In this document: one piece after another, positions 1 through 13,962 of the stretch
How the letters are laid out: each line of letters starts with the position of its first letter
Numbering within the stretch: the first letter of the stretch is position 1
Assembly: GCA_914767715.1 (NCBI GenBank)
Contig: OU612065.1
Coordinates: forward strand, 37,512,001-37,572,000
Origin: Membranipora membranacea
Taxonomy: Eukaryota > Bryozoa > Gymnolaemata > Cheilostomatida > Membraniporidae
Direction: 5' to 3'
DNA length: 60,000 bases
Made by a program: the position numbers and the translations under genes
Notes under the pieces: model-generated
The model's input: the letters and a program-made list of their open reading frames with translations, nothing else
What the model was told of the DNA's origin: nothing
The model's database searches: none

Positions 1-620
<620 letters not shown>

Positions 621-2059
621 TGGATGATATATGTGTTATATTGCTTGCTGATAGATCTTTGAAACAACTGTACATTAAAACTGAGACGTTATTGTTTGTG
701 CAATGAAGCCTAGATCCATCCAACTAGTGAAAACTGAATGCTTACATATACATCTATATTGAAAGTTCTCAGAGCAATTATCAAACTGTCGGCGATTGTT
801 GATAACATTTCTATGATGATGGCTATGATTACAAACATGGCTAGCAATGTTCTGAACTCGATACATATTTTAATACAGTTTCAGTCCTGCCAAATTTCTT
901 TTTTCATTTTTGAGATTCAATAACGACATGATCTGAATTTTTTTGATGAAATGGTTGAGGGTTTAAAATAATGCATACCTCCGTTTCAGAGTGTTTTTGA
1001 TTTCATATGAATCATGTTACTATTTTGTCCCAAAGGGTAATGTGCTATAAGCAGGGATATTCCATATTTATACTTTATTATACTCTTTATTATAATACTA
1101 TATATAGACGAAAATCAATAAAACTAAAACGCAATGAACTTATTGAAATATCTGTTTTGGTAAATTGGATGGAGCTCACCATTTACCATACTGGTTTGTC
1201 TTACATAAGAATTCATTTCCTATGAAGTTTCAAGGGCCCGTCCACGTTCCATACAGCTTCAAGTTGAAAAATTGACATTTATATCTTTCCGTTAAAGCAG
1301 GGAGAATGGATTTTCCCTGGTTAAAGGAAAAGATTGCTCTCAATGTGATTATCGAACTGGTGAAATTTATAGGTCACTAGCTAAACACATAATATAACAC
1401 GAAATATTGAGACATTGAGACAGGATCCATTACAATCATGCTTGTAATATCAATTATACCGGAAATATGAGACATTGATTATAATTCTAAATAAAATACA
1501 AAAATTTCACAAAATCGTGATCATAACTGAATTGATTCGCGCATTTATTTAGCCTGTCTTGACAAGCTAAATATACTGTGCTGACGCTAGGGAGGGTGGG
1601 ACCAACCTACCTCCTTCAGCCTTATTATTTGGGCAGGCTGTTGGGCTACCCAGTGGTCTAAGCGGAGTTTTTTCTTTGTGGGAACTCTACTCTTTGAGTC
1701 AACTGCAGCCAAAATGGCCGCAATGCAGCCGCAGGGAATTTTTTTTACAATTTCTATGTCAAATTATGCAAATCCATGCTGTTGAGCATAACATATATGC
1801 AGAAATATAGATCTGTAATAGTATGATTGATAACATGATAGAAATCTGGTCAAATCGAACATTTTCACACTATTTTACGAATTTAGTGAGAACTAATGTT
1901 CCGTTCCCACCAGTTCCCACTCTCTCAGAACACTGGGGCTACCTGCTGACACCAAAGTCATTTTCTCTGATAGAGTTTGTGTGAGTTATCCTTTCATGAT
2001 GTGATGTCATATCCTTCTCGTTGCTTTACTGTAGGAGGAAATAATACATAATCACCAAC
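621..2059. other. AHCYL1-EIF3F intergenic region
   Basis: This holds the 3' UTR of the AHCYL1-like gene, with a candidate AATAAA at 1117-1122, and the promoter/5' UTR of EIF3F. I see no conserved ORF. A short GC-richer patch at about 1550-1720 resembles dispersed-repeat sequence: it contains GGGCAGGCTGTTGGGCTAC, reminiscent of the hairpin repeat near 13.75 kb. Confidence 0.5.
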
Positions 2060-4808
2060 ATGGCAGCTGTTAGGCGTGTGTGCAAAATTCACCCTGTTGT
2101 GCTTTTTAGCATTGTGGACTCCTTTGAAAGAAGACCAGAGGATTCTCAACGTGTTATTGGAACACTATTAGGTATATTGAATACTATGAAATACAGTGTA
2201 ATTCTTTGATGGCAAAATAGAAGTGGATAAAGTGAGCCCAAAAATGACCAATTTCAATGAATGAATATTCTCTTTTTTCCTCATCCTGAATAGCCTCTAG
2301 TTCAATGTTTGTGGTCAGAGTCATCATGCATTCATTGTAACTCAAACTGATGTGATTCTTCTAGTCAACTAGTACAACTGTGATTAAATATATTTACACT
2401 ACATTGACAGTTCAATCATTGTTCATTTCAAATACAAATGTGAATGAATGATAGAAAGAAGTTATATCCTATATTCGAGTCCTTTCTTTGAGATATTGTG
2501 AGAACTGTAATATATATTCCTAGTAGAGCTTCCTCATCACAATTAATCATTCATTCATTTCATCTAATTGGAAGTTGTGGTCATATTCTCTAGTCTGATT
2601 TTCCAATCATTCTCTGTCCTGACTGATGAGTGATGTGATGCATTGTGACTTGTCACTGTCGACTCCTAACACCCATATTACAATGCTGATGCTGTGTTCT
2701 TCAAATGTATCATACTTCTACTAGGCCTACTATTGAGGAATTTATCATAAGAACTTTTATGTATTAACAGGTTCAGTTGATGCAACTGGTGCAGTTGAGG
2801 TTACAAATTCTTTTACTGTTCCCCATAATGAAGTTGAAGATGAGGTAAGCTCCTTACGATATCATACAGGCTGTAGGGGATACTACTCATTAATTCTATT
2901 GTTGAAGCTCTTTGAATAGCATAAGATATCAACATGAAGTACTGTATCCTTGAGTAAGCTTAGGACCACTGTGTATTTACCATATTGCGCATGTGCGCAC
3001 AGAGCCCTCATAATAAAGGTGACCTTACCCAAAAATGTAAATAACTCATGGTAACATTGTTGCTCTTATTTTTGTAGGTTGCCGTTGACATCGAATTTGC
3101 AAAAACAATGTATGAGCTCCACAAGCGTGTGAACAGCGCTGAAGTGGTTGTTGGTTGGTACTCAACTGGGGCTGATGTTACTGAGCATTCTGTTCTTATA
3201 CATGAATATTATGCACGTGAAGCAAAGAATCCCGTTCATATTACTGTTGACACTACTTTACGGAATAGCGAAATGGGTATGAAAGCTTTTGTAAGGTAAG
3301 TTATTCGATGGCCAATTATTCATTCATTACATGATAACCTAACTGAGAATTTGAAGCTGAACAAGCTTACTCCTGTTCCCGCATGTATTTTTCCACATCT
3401 GAAACGCTGAGCTGTCTAGTCAAAGGGAAAGTAATCAATGACTTCCGTCATACATCCTGGTAATTGCCGCATGTGGTCTTTCTTACATTGTTTCCTTTTT
3501 ATTACTTTTAGTGCACCACTAGGTGTCCCAGGAAAAACAATGGGCTCTATGTTCACTTCTGTCCCTGTGGAGCTAACTTGTTATGAAACAGAACAGATAG
3601 GATGTAAGTTGATTCACTGAATTGAATACAGGCTACTAAATACGGAGCAGCCATGACCCTCCACATAATGCCAAATCTATTTTTCCAATGATTTGAAACC
3701 TTTTTAGCACCAGGTATTCCTCCGTAATAGTTGTGCGAGTTTGTTGGATTTGTGAAAATTTAATTCCTCTGCAATCAACCCCGCTTGAGGCTAGGTAAAC
3801 ACCATTAAACCAATGACAATCGGAGACTCTTACATCTCTCGCACATTTCTTTACAGTAAATTTAATGCAGAAAGGTAAATCAACAAAGTCTAGGACAGTA
3901 GCAATCAGCGGAGGTATGGAGCAAGTAGAAGGCGCTTGTGATAACCTACTCTCTATGCTCTCAGTTATTCAGGGATATGTCAACGATGTAGTTGTGAGTA
4001 TAACTTCATAGACACACTCAAAGCTAATGTAGCCAGTCCTCACTTGATGAGTTACAAACATTATATCTCAGTATTTATGTAGGCGGTTGCTGTTACGTCA
4101 TGTTTGGTTTGGGGATGATATTGGACACAGAATATCAGACTGGGTTTAGGATGATTTTGGTGGTCTTTTTTTTGGCCTCTGTAATAACATAGCAACGTGT
4201 CATAAGTTGTCAGAAATGATCACTGAACATGAATAATGAAATTTCATTGAATGGTAATCTATCCTTATCAATCTACTTCCTGTAGCAGACAATGTCCTAT
4301 AAGTTTAAGCTCTGAGTGTTAGTTGTCATGTGTGACACATTATAAATCTCTTATATAGAATGGTGAAAAGCCGGCAGACCCAGCTATGGGTAGATTCCTG
4401 ATGAGCCTTGTTACTTCTGTTCCTAAAATAGACCCAGAAGATTTCGAAAGTATGCTTAACTCAAATATGAAGGTAAGTCTGATGCTGGCACAAATAGCAC
4501 AATACTCTCAGAACAACATTGGATTTGGGAATGTTACTCAGCATTGCCAGTATCACTTTCTCGCATGGCACCATGTGATCACTTTCTGATATTCTGATCT
4601 TGCTGGTGCCAGCAGATTATGTGCTCAAGGAAAGCTATTGTCTATAGAAAGCAAAGCGTAAGTTGGATAATAAACTGTTCCATCTATATCTGTGTAAGTC
4701 TGTAGCTGACATCTTCTTTTACAGGATCTGCTTATGGTTATCTATCTATCCAACTTGACAAAAACTCAGCTGACAGTCACAGAGAAGCTGACTACATCCA
4801 CATTCTAA
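2060..4808 (+). CDS. EIF3F: Eukaryotic translation initiation factor 3 subunit F
   Basis: Complete gene with seven exons: 2060-2171, 2771-2844, 3078-3295, 3512-3603, 3857-3993, 4359-4472 and 4725-4808. All junctions are GT..AG and in phase, giving 276 aa. It is an MPN-domain subunit of the eIF3 complex, which acts in the cytoplasm in recruiting the 43S complex to mRNA. The MPN core runs from [19 protein letters not shown] (near residue 7) through [48 protein letters not shown] and [13 protein letters not shown]. The JAMM metal-binding pattern is not intact: WYST stands where HxHP would be, as usual for eIF3f. The C-terminal half has [19 protein letters not shown] and ends in a helical [12 protein letters not shown] tail. 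The ATG (context ccaacATGGC) is the first in frame. A poly(A) signal lies at 4978-4983. Confidence 0.96.
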
Positions 4809-4977
4809 CTCACATCTCTAATAACCCTTACTTGCCTGCTGCTACTTTTAATTTTTTCTTTTCTCATTGGCTGTTATTATTATTGCTGATTTATATGCGA
4901 AAAATCAAATCACGAATTGTCCTACAGTGCTATAGTTGGTGAACTTTGCCCTTTTTAGGGATTTCATTCAGTTGATA

Positions 4978-4983
4978 AATAAA
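4978..4983 (+). terminator. Poly(A) signal of EIF3F
   Basis: AATAAA, 170 bp after the EIF3F stop. It lies inside the 264-bp gap between the convergent EIF3F and ASCC2 stop codons, so the two 3' UTRs probably abut or overlap. Confidence 0.55.
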
Positions 4984-5072
4984 TTAATAATTGCAATGAG
5001 AAAGGAAACTCTCTTTGATTTTATCACATAAACTTAGAAAAATTGTTGAAATTATCCACTAGTACAAGTTTG

Positions 5073-8000
5073 TTAGAACATCCCCTTTGACATTTTACTC
5101 CTAGCTCCAGCCTTTCTGTTGTGATTGGCTCGTGATGCTTTATGTGCTGTTTTAAAGTTTCTGTTGTGTACAACATCAGCTGACTGGCCCTGACCCTTAG
5201 CTCGACCTTTGACATCATAGTTTCGTCGCTGCTGATCAGGCCTAGATCCCGGCCCGGTTCCTGGTCCTGCTGCTTGTGAGTGGTTTCCATTCTAAATTAT
5301 AATTACATAATAATTACACATTGTAATGTATAAAGCCCTAACAGGTTACACTGAAGCATCAGGTCTAGCCCTGTGTGAGTTTCATCAAGGAGTTAAAGAC
5401 TTGGTTTCATACACACAATAAAATAGAGATATCAGACCCTATAGTTGATCTGAGGTAGCTTTGTCATGCGCTCCACTGGTAGGCCCTTTTGCATATGGAA
5501 CAAAAATGGTGATAATGTGACACGCCCGCTACTGAGATAATCAAATGAACATTGAGAGGTACAAGGAATTGTACTGAAGGAAAATAGATATACTAGACTG
5601 ACCTCTTGTATCTGCTCATTCTGTTCTTCCTCGGCAGTTTTACCAAAACCTCCCAGAGCAATAGGGACGACCATTCTCCTGTGCAAATATATAACAGATT
5701 ATGTGATACAATAACAAAAGCCATCAGTACCAATACGTTATGAGCGGGCTGAATTTCTCACATATGAATGTTTGGCAGTATTTCAGTGAGACGCAAGGAC
5801 TTTTCGGTTTTCCAATCACCTACTATCACATACAAGGCTGACCACCAACACCAAGTGCATTTATTGAAATTTAGTTATATGTGAACAATAGGTTAGTAGT
5901 CATCTAACATTGCCAATACATCCGCTTCCGCTCAATAAAACCAGACTCAGACGCTCAACCCGTAACTCTGAGGGCACCATTTGTATGCCTAAATGTCGAA
6001 CTGAGAAGAGAACATGTGGAATTTTCGCCAATCCTGAGTTTTATGCCGTTTGAAATGATTTATTTTATTTTTGTTCATATATTTTTAGAGGGGCTTTTTG
6101 AAAGCACACTACTTTTATTATGTAAGCATTCTCGGATGAGAAGTCATAAATTAAACAAACAAACAAACATCGAACCATTGATGGTCAATCTTCCCCAATT
6201 TTCTCTTCTCACTACCAATACTAACAGATTCTTACCTTCCCATGAGGTCTAGAGCTTCGTCAGCGTCAGCAGCTCCGACCTCATTAGAGTCATAAGTATC
6301 ATCATACTCATCCTCATACATGTCAGCACTGCTACTCAGTAATCCTTCATTAAACGCTGCTGTTATACCTGCAGATAGCAGAGATTGTTATTAAAATGTT
6401 GCATTCTGTAAATTCTCAAAATAAGATGTAAATTTCGGCAAAATCAACATCCCAGTTAATAAGTTTCCTCCTGGAATCCACTAGCAGCCTTAACTATGTA
6501 CAGAACATAAAACTACAATACAGGAGCAGCGGAAGCCAGTGATAGCTTCCTACTGCATGATTTGACCCCGAATGGTTTGTATGGTTTGATTTGACATTGG
6601 TAGCTGAAACTGAGAACAGGATAAGCAATTACATTGCAAATAAGTATAATCCAGGCACTCATATGTAATGTCACATAAGAAAGCTATACTCAGAAATGTG
6701 AGTCTAACCTGCAGCGGGAGCAATGGTTGATATAAGTTCTGACACAGGGACTCCTGTAGCTTTGGATATTTCCAATGCCTCCATGTTGGATGCCAGCGAT
6801 TTGATTTTGTCTTTGTACGAGTTTTCCTTCTTGCTGATGTCATAACCACTACAAAGAAAGTTGTCTAACTTAGCCTCTTAGACTTGACAATGTATTTTGG
6901 CTCCCCTCATTGCTTATGAGGAAATATCTTTGTATGTTGTGCCAGAAAAATGAGGGAAATGGAACAGAGAGCAATTAAGTCGTTGAGTTTGCCGCGTTCA
7001 TTTAAAAACGTTGATTTTTATCAAAAAGGTTAGATCAAATTATCATAAATTCAAATATGTAAATTTTTCATTTATTATTCCCCTATCCCCATTATCTTTA
7101 TTATTTATAGGGCCCTAGATATATTTTAGGATATTCTAGATTTTGGGGCTTACCGTTTTCCTTTGTGAACTTTAGACATGTCGACATCCTTTTTCCTGAA
7201 CAGATCAAACTCATCATTGTCAAAGATATTCTTCCTAGTAGTTATCAAAGTTTTCTCTTCTATTGGTCTACAAATAAAGAAAGTAAACAATAGTTTTGAC
7301 ATGATTGAGAAGGCAAGCGTTGCTGATTACATAGGATTTTACAATCACAGTTTTGTATGTTTATATTCGGTCTCAATCTCTGAGAAATAAAACTGTCTCT
7401 ATAGGGTGCTCTGTAAAATTATTATAACTGTTGATTCTGTAAAATTAAATAAAATGATAAGACCATAGAAAATACTATTACTTTTTGAAGACACTATTTA
7501 CATATTTGATACACTCTGCGCTAAAACATTTGGCACGGATCTGCACGCGGAACTTGATTGCCTGATATCTGCCTGACGGCAGCTGGTTAAGACGGAGTAG
7601 TGGTTCGTCTTCGCTGGCAATCATACGGAGGCTCTTTACGTTCAGAATATTAGAGTAAAGGTCGTCTACGGGTGTGAACGTGAGTTTGCCTGATAGGTAA
7701 CCTGTAGTTCTTATCACAGATTTGAACTTTTTCTTAGTTTTTTACACATCAACAAGTCTTATCAACTTCTGGGGCAATAAATACCACACAGTTTCAGTCT
7801 CTTGCTACACCGTGAATGTGGTTAAAATTGTAGATTTCCTCATAGAACATTACTAAACCAGCCCATGAATCAGTGCGCAAAGATTTACACAAGTCATGGG
7901 AGTTGTCTCTTTAATGTCAAAGGGAGCATAACTACCAATTGGGCATAAAAGAGTGATAAAATTGGCCTTGAAGACCAGACTCAAAATCTGACCCTGTTCA

Positions 8001-11000
8001 TCATTAAAATAGTTAGCAAGCTTACACACTCACTCTGTCAATGTTCTGTCGAGTTGAGCTAATGCAGGAGGTAGATTATCTTCTAGTAGTGCGTGTATAA
8101 CTTCATCTATAGAAGGGTACTGTCTCAGACACATCTGTAACAGACAGACAATGTCTTATCAAACTCCTAACAACAGTGCATATAAATTCTGCAGATAAAA
8201 TTGATTTCTCATTTACAATCATGGTTAACGACAGTACAATGATTGGACCAAGTCAATTAACAATGCTAGCATAAAGAGTATATGCCAACCTCGATGAATC
8301 CATCACCAAGATCAGGGAACATAGCTTTGACAGATTGGATAGCTGTTGATTGACTAGTGGATGGTTGGTCTAAGTTATCTGCATATGAGATCGGTGCCGC
8401 CGCTGCTCCTACTTTTGATAAATCATCTACATATTCATCCTCGACCTGCAACATTAAATAAGATAAAATCACTCGCGATCACTGATATGAGTATGAATAT
8501 ATCCGTTCTTTGATATAAAGATCCGAACAGAGGAGTTCTGTTTGGAAATTAATATAATTGATATTACTAAGGCAAAATATAATTTGTGTAATGTGTGAAA
8601 TCAAAAGTGATTTTAATAATGCAAACCCTCCCTTGTCATATATGATATGCAGTATTTGTAATAGGTAAGAGATCAGGTATCAATAACACTGAAACGAGGG
8701 TTGAGCAGACTATAATTATACAACCTAAGATATATTTGGTGGTAGGTCTGTGTACACTCAAGGTAATTTCTATTAAATTTTTAAAATTGCAGAACCCAGA
8801 GACACAGACAAATAAAGCGATTCAGTGAATTCATGAAAACAGGTAGCGACAGTATGTCATCATTGTATTTAGTTACCTGATTGTTTTGAGTACAGGGTTC
8901 ATTCTCTGTTTGAATCAAAGATTGAGCAGTCAGTAATCCATCCCTGATAAAGCATTGCCTAGTTGTGTCACTAAAATAGAAACGAGGAAAGAACTGCACA
9001 TTTGAATCCTTATTTCAGTTTACAAAACAAAGGTAATAAACAGAATGTTTTGCAAAGTCTCTACGATACAAACTTTAAGTTGTCACTGGTATGCTCTTTA
9101 ACAGTATCCTCCACAAGAAAAGCTGACAGGCAGATAAAGTGATTTTCTACAAAAAAACCTGATATACCCTTGTTAAAATACTTTTGAACACCACTGTGCA
9201 CAAGTAATTTTGCTGATATGCTAGCTTTGGATAATAGGTTATTACCGGAATGAATCTAATACATCAACCTAATAAATGGTGGACCGTGACACTATAGGGT
9301 GAAAACTTTTGGTGGGAGCAGCAAAAATAATTGTAGAAGTTGTTTCCATGGTAGTATACAATGTTCTTATACCGAAAATATTGGAAAATCAACTGGAATT
9401 GATGTGATGATTTCAGCACAGCAAATGATGAATACCATTTGATTGATATCTGCTTGCCGTACAAGATCTTGTGTGAATGTGCTTGAAATATTCCTAGACG
9501 TAATACTCGGGTAAGCAGACAAAATGCCTATTATCCATTTATGATAAATGGAGAAGCGAACAAACCTGTTTGGTTCAAGCTGATCAATCATATCAATGTC
9601 TTCCGAGAAGGGATAAAGAGATGCATACTGGCTCATAAATCTATAAAAAACAGAAACAAAATATCATCACCCATTCCGCACAGCATAGAATGCTGTTGAT
9701 TGAGAGTTACAGATAAGACACATAATCAGTCAGGGTAAAGTTGGAAGCAAGACCGAATTAATTTAACATTGTAATATTTAACAAAGTATGAAATTAACTT
9801 AACGAGTGCTGAGTGGCATGTTGTCATTTTGTGGATGACTGAAACTCGTCACTTTTCTTCCAATTGGAGAAACGCTCCATAAGATGACAAAGAATGAATA
9901 GACATAGGGTCATGGGACTGATACCAGCTGTTGTTTGAGTTATCAAATGTTATGGGATGTCATCTGAAATAAGACAAGCTTACCTTGTTTCTCCTAGATA
10001 CTCAGATAATATGTCATAAAACTCCTGAATACAGCGGTGTGCCAGATCACTACAAAATTAAATTTAATAGAACAAAACAATCAGTACACATTCTTAGTGA
10101 TCTGATTCTAAACTGGCATTAGCAACATTCCGTCATCTCTCAAAGCTCAGAAGATTCTGAGGTCGACTGTCTAGTGAAGTCTACCAATTATAATTGGTAA
10201 GTATATGAGTCTTATATATGGCTAAGATGGAAAGTATTTTATCAATAATGGTTGTATATAAAGGCAAATAAATTGTGTTATTTCACAGCCTACCTCCGAG
10301 ACAGAGCTTTTCCTATGGTACATGTGAATAAAATCTGTCTAAATAGCTCGACGCTATCCTTCATTGCCATGGTAAGTCTTTTATGAGATATCTTCTGAGA
10401 TTTTTCACTGTAAAACAAAAATCAACATTGCAAAGAAAAATTATAAGCATTACCTGACTGATTATACAATCTAAGTCTGGCAGGTTGAGAAGTATACTAT
10501 CAAAATTGTCTGCCCTATGGAGCAAAATTTATAGGGCAAACAACTCAAAATAGCTGAATTCAAAATATGTGAGGTTTTTTTTATAAATTGCAAGAAAGCG
10601 TTAATTATAACAGATTAAGGCAAGCCAGAGTCCAGTTCATAACATCCTTGTGACTATGTTGGTGTCTGCATGATTTCACTTACTTTAAATCTGATCCTGT
10701 TAATATCTGCTCCTCCAAACGATTCAATACATCATCATAGCATAGACATATTCTAAATATAAGATCAAAGGATAATGATATTGCATGAGAATATTCGACA
10801 CAGAGTTTTATCCATGGTGCATTTTCGATTCAAACAATATCAAGGTGTGATAGAATGTCAACCATCATAAAACATCTATCACATTAAGTTATCGATATGA
10901 GGCAAACCTTATTAGAAGAATTGATTCATGTATGTTAAATTGAGTACACAAACTTTCCCCATCACTAAAACTCACACTTTATAATATTGTGCTTCATGGA

Positions 11001-12708
11001 AAGGGGTAGAAGCCTGAGGATGTATATGTAAGAACATGTAGAGTGAGTGACACATATCTGACGCATACAGACACATGTCTAATAGATCTACATCAGCCAC
11101 AGAAGTTTCAGGGTTAGGGGAGGACAAGTCACGAGGCTGGGTCAGCTTATTATCTGTTAGTCTGTCTATCATATCATCAAACAGCTACAAAAAATGTGAA
11201 TATGGCCGTCAGAGTATTTGGTATTTGTCATATCGATAACAAGCTGAAGGGAAGAAATTATAATCAAATGTTCGATGTTGCCTGCCAAACTGGAGATAAC
11301 GAGCTTTCACTATTAGACTGAAAATATGGAGTGAAGTGTTAATAACTCCATCTGATTAAGAGTATGTTAACTCAAAATGGTTTTTCAGTTATCCTAACTT
11401 CGTAAGCTTTGCTAATGTAAATGGTAGAACATTTTTAATTCCTACGACCACGGACTTCATGCTGGGTAGATCATCAGACAAAGGTCAACAATCCTCACTG
11501 TATATGTCACCTACTTTTGATAGAGATGGAACAGCTGCTTCAACATCTCCCAGATACTGCGGCTGATGTTTGAAGACATTTTCCACCATCTTAACCAGGA
11601 GCTTCTCATTGGAAGGTCCGAATAATGAGCACAAATCAATTATCTTAGGGATATCTAAGATAAAGTTATCGTATAATATCGATCCGAATACTGTCGAGTC
11701 AAAAAAGTCATCCTTTGATTCTTTACATGTGGTCATTCTGATAAATACTCGAAAGTAGAGAGCTTGCAACTGTTCTATCCGAGATTTCACTCGTATATCA
11801 GTTGATTGGCCAACATGTTCCCTACAAAAGATAGATGCTTTGATCAGTGACAAAAGCTGGGTTCACCTTCACCTTCACCATCCTAAATCCATGGAATATA
11901 AGCAAATGATTTTTCTCAAAACGAGAGATTGAGCGCAACTTTCAGCCTCTGATAACTCATGGACTGTTTTCTGAATGAGCTATCGATATGCGTGACTAGA
12001 TCACCCTAAAGATTGATGAGGAATCTGGAACTTGCTATTTTTAATCCATTCTTTGTATTTATCATGTCATGTCTGTACATCCTTCAAAATGATAATATCA
12101 GTGAGTATTTCAGGAAAGTTAAGAGTTTGCATTGCAAAAATTGAGATGATGTGGATAAAATCACTCCACTCACCTGGGAGACAATCTTAGAAAACTGTCT
12201 AAGCATGCTCTCAATGAATCATCGAATATAAGATGACTCCAGAATATGTGACATGGCTGGTCTAGTAACCACTGTAGGTCTGATAATATGATTTCTGTAG
12301 AATTCAGCCAGCTGGCACCATCATCTTGTGATGATGTGGTGACAGGAGGATTGTACGGCAAGAAACCAACATCTTCGACCCAGCAATGATCCTGTTAAAC
12401 ATTACGTCAACAAAGGAATATATGACCTGCACATATACTACCTTTGTATGCAAGGTTACTTAATGATCGCCGAGGAAAAAAAGCTTTGAGTACAGACACT
12501 ATTATCGTTGTAACATAATGTGAAGACCTTTTTCTTCATGGGAGTAAACAACCATTAGAATTTTCTTTTGCCATTGTTGAACGGTGACAAACTCAATTCA
12601 AGGTAGATGTACTGCAGAGCAGAGCGTCTCTATATACAAGACGATTCTTACCAGTGATGGCCTTGAGTTGCCTCTCAGTTGAAACTTCCGCTTTTCTAGT
12701 GACACCAT
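5073..12708 (-). CDS. ASCC2: Activating signal cointegrator 1 complex subunit 2
   Basis: Sixteen coding exons, high to low: 12708-12652, 12391-12174, 11821-11515, 11184-10976, 10752-10684, 10407-10294, 10049-9984, 9640-9566, 8970-8877, 8445-8290, 8134-8034, 7267-7154, 6848-6709, 6368-6236, 5678-5603, 5291-5073. They sum to 2148 nt (715 aa) with every phase closing. ASCC2 is the ubiquitin-reading subunit of the ASCC complex (with the ASCC3 helicase), active in alkylation repair and in splitting collided ribosomes. Recognisable parts are the N-terminal ASCC3-binding region (DLQWLLDQPCHIFW; CKESKDDFFDSTVFGSILYDNF), a CUE domain at about residues 440-487 (VKAMFPDLGDGFIE then YPSIDEVIHALLEDNLPPAL), the conserved NIFDNDEFDLF and DMSKVHKGKR, the acidic YEDEYDDTYDSNEVGA, and the basic tail ASRANHNRR...MSKGMF. 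An AG acceptor at about 12723, just upstream of the ATG, suggests a 5' UTR intron. The intron between exons 11 and 12 contains an unrelated-looking ORF, listed separately. Confidence 0.95.
7478..7717 (-). other. Coding-like ORF inside an ASCC2 intron, family unrecognised
   Basis: An open frame of about 79 codons lies within the 766-bp ASCC2 intron 7268-8033. It has no ATG at its 5' end: it opens just after an in-frame TAA near 7730. It reads GYLSGKLTFTPVDDLYSN, then SLRMIASEDEPLLRLNQLPS, and ends with KCFSAECIKYVNSVFKK and TAA. The base composition differs from the flanking intron: about 13 CpGs occur in roughly 200 bp, where neighbouring intron has very few, and the codons look like real coding sequence. 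An AG at about 7703 could serve as an acceptor, but I see no donor, and the sequence has no ASCC2 counterpart. It could be a decayed fragment of an inserted gene or virus-like element, a retrocopy, or an alternative terminal exon. I do not recognise the family. Confidence 0.4.
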
Positions 12709-13749
12709 CACTCCTTCCACTGTGAAGAAGAGAAATGTTAGAGACTGAGACAATGCAAATAATCCTACTGACCTTGAGCAAGTGTAACTGTTGGGTTGAC
12801 GAAACTATACAACCCCTAAAAGTTCTGATTTGAATTGGTAAAATGAAAAAAAAAATAGTGCCACTGATTGCAGGAAAACCATCCATAACAATACTATAAT
12901 GCAAGCAAGGGCGGAGTTAGAGTTGTCTCTAACTCCTTGATGCATGGTACCAATGAACTTGAATCTGACGGTGCATCCTTTCATTTACTATTGATATACT
13001 GGAGTGCATGTGTTTAGGTAGGGTGTTCAACTGTGTATCATGAACATACACTACTGTGATCTTTGTTCAGTCATAGATAGGTTCATGCAATAATAGTACT
13101 TTTTAATTGTAAGCGTTCCATTATCAATAACTCTATTAGTAAGGAGTAACACATCGGTAATTCAGACTCACGGTAACAAGTTAGAAAGCTTGTTCTGGCG
13201 CGACAATGTATTTGTGCTACTGTTTTTAGTCAACAAAGTTGTTGGCTTCTATCGAGTTTATCCTGTGAATTATCCAACTCCACACCAGTGCTGAAAATTA
13301 GCTTTCACTTTAAAGTTGTAGCTTGATTCCTATAATTATGGTGGAGAAGCTGTTACTCCCCTCAATGTATTTGATCAAGATTGAAGACCACTGGGCCGGA
13401 AGTGGTGCAAGCAACTTGCTTTGTCAGCTGTTATTCAATGATTTGTTATACAATTTCAGAAACAACATGTCTATGAATTACCTCAGAAGAAGAAAGTTGG
13501 AAAACTGTATGTATTGTATAAATAATAATAATACTCATACTCACTGAGAATAAAGAAAAGCTTTTCTCGATTTCTACTAGCCTACTATCAATTGAAAGTG
13601 ATATATCATTGTCTGCAGGAGCTTCATAGGCACCAGGTATACTTTGCCATTACCGTTATTATGATGAATAGCCTTTCATTGATTGACAAAGTATACATGA
13701 ACATGGCATGCTTGTAATTTGTAACTTACTACCTACTGGTACTAGTATC

Positions 13750-13917
13750 TAGCCTGGGCAGGCTGTCTGAGGTGAGACCATGGGCCCCTGGGACTTACAG
13801 GCCTTTACTTTGCCAATGTCCAGTATTAACTGGACATTGGCTAAGTAAAGCTAAAGAAAGGCATATAAGTCCCAGGGGCCCATGGATGAGACAGACACTG
13901 ACAGCCTGCCCAGGCTA
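13750..13917. mobile_element. MITE-like hairpin repeat
   Basis: About 168 bp forming a near-perfect inverted repeat. The outer ends are TAGCCTGGGCAGGCTGTCT and AGCCTGCCCAGGCTA. The middle matches are CCATGGGCCCCTGGGACTTA against TAAGTCCCAGGGGCCCATGG, and the core is CCAATGTCCAGT/ACTGGACATTGG around ATTA. Such fold-back structure without an ORF is typical of MITEs or other non-autonomous DNA transposons. No clear target duplication is visible. It sits about 280 bp upstream of the INO80C start codon. Confidence 0.7.
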
Positions 13918-13928
13918 CTTGTAACTGC

Positions 13929-13931
<3 letters not shown>

Positions 13932-13959
<28 letters not shown>
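13932..13959. repeat. (TA)n microsatellite
   Basis: An uninterrupted TA run of 28 bp, immediately after the hairpin repeat. Confidence 0.9.

Positions 13960-13962
<3 letters not shown>

Noticed and set aside
9264-9464. 66-codon minus-strand ORF adjoining an ASCC2 exon
   Set aside because: Intron sequence. The exon boundary at 9566 with its GTTTGT donor and the phase agreement place it outside the coding sequence.
13323-13547. 74-codon forward ORF between ASCC2 and INO80C
   Set aside because: No family motif, Leu/Asn-rich with a simple-repeat end, and no clear splice context linking it to INO80C.
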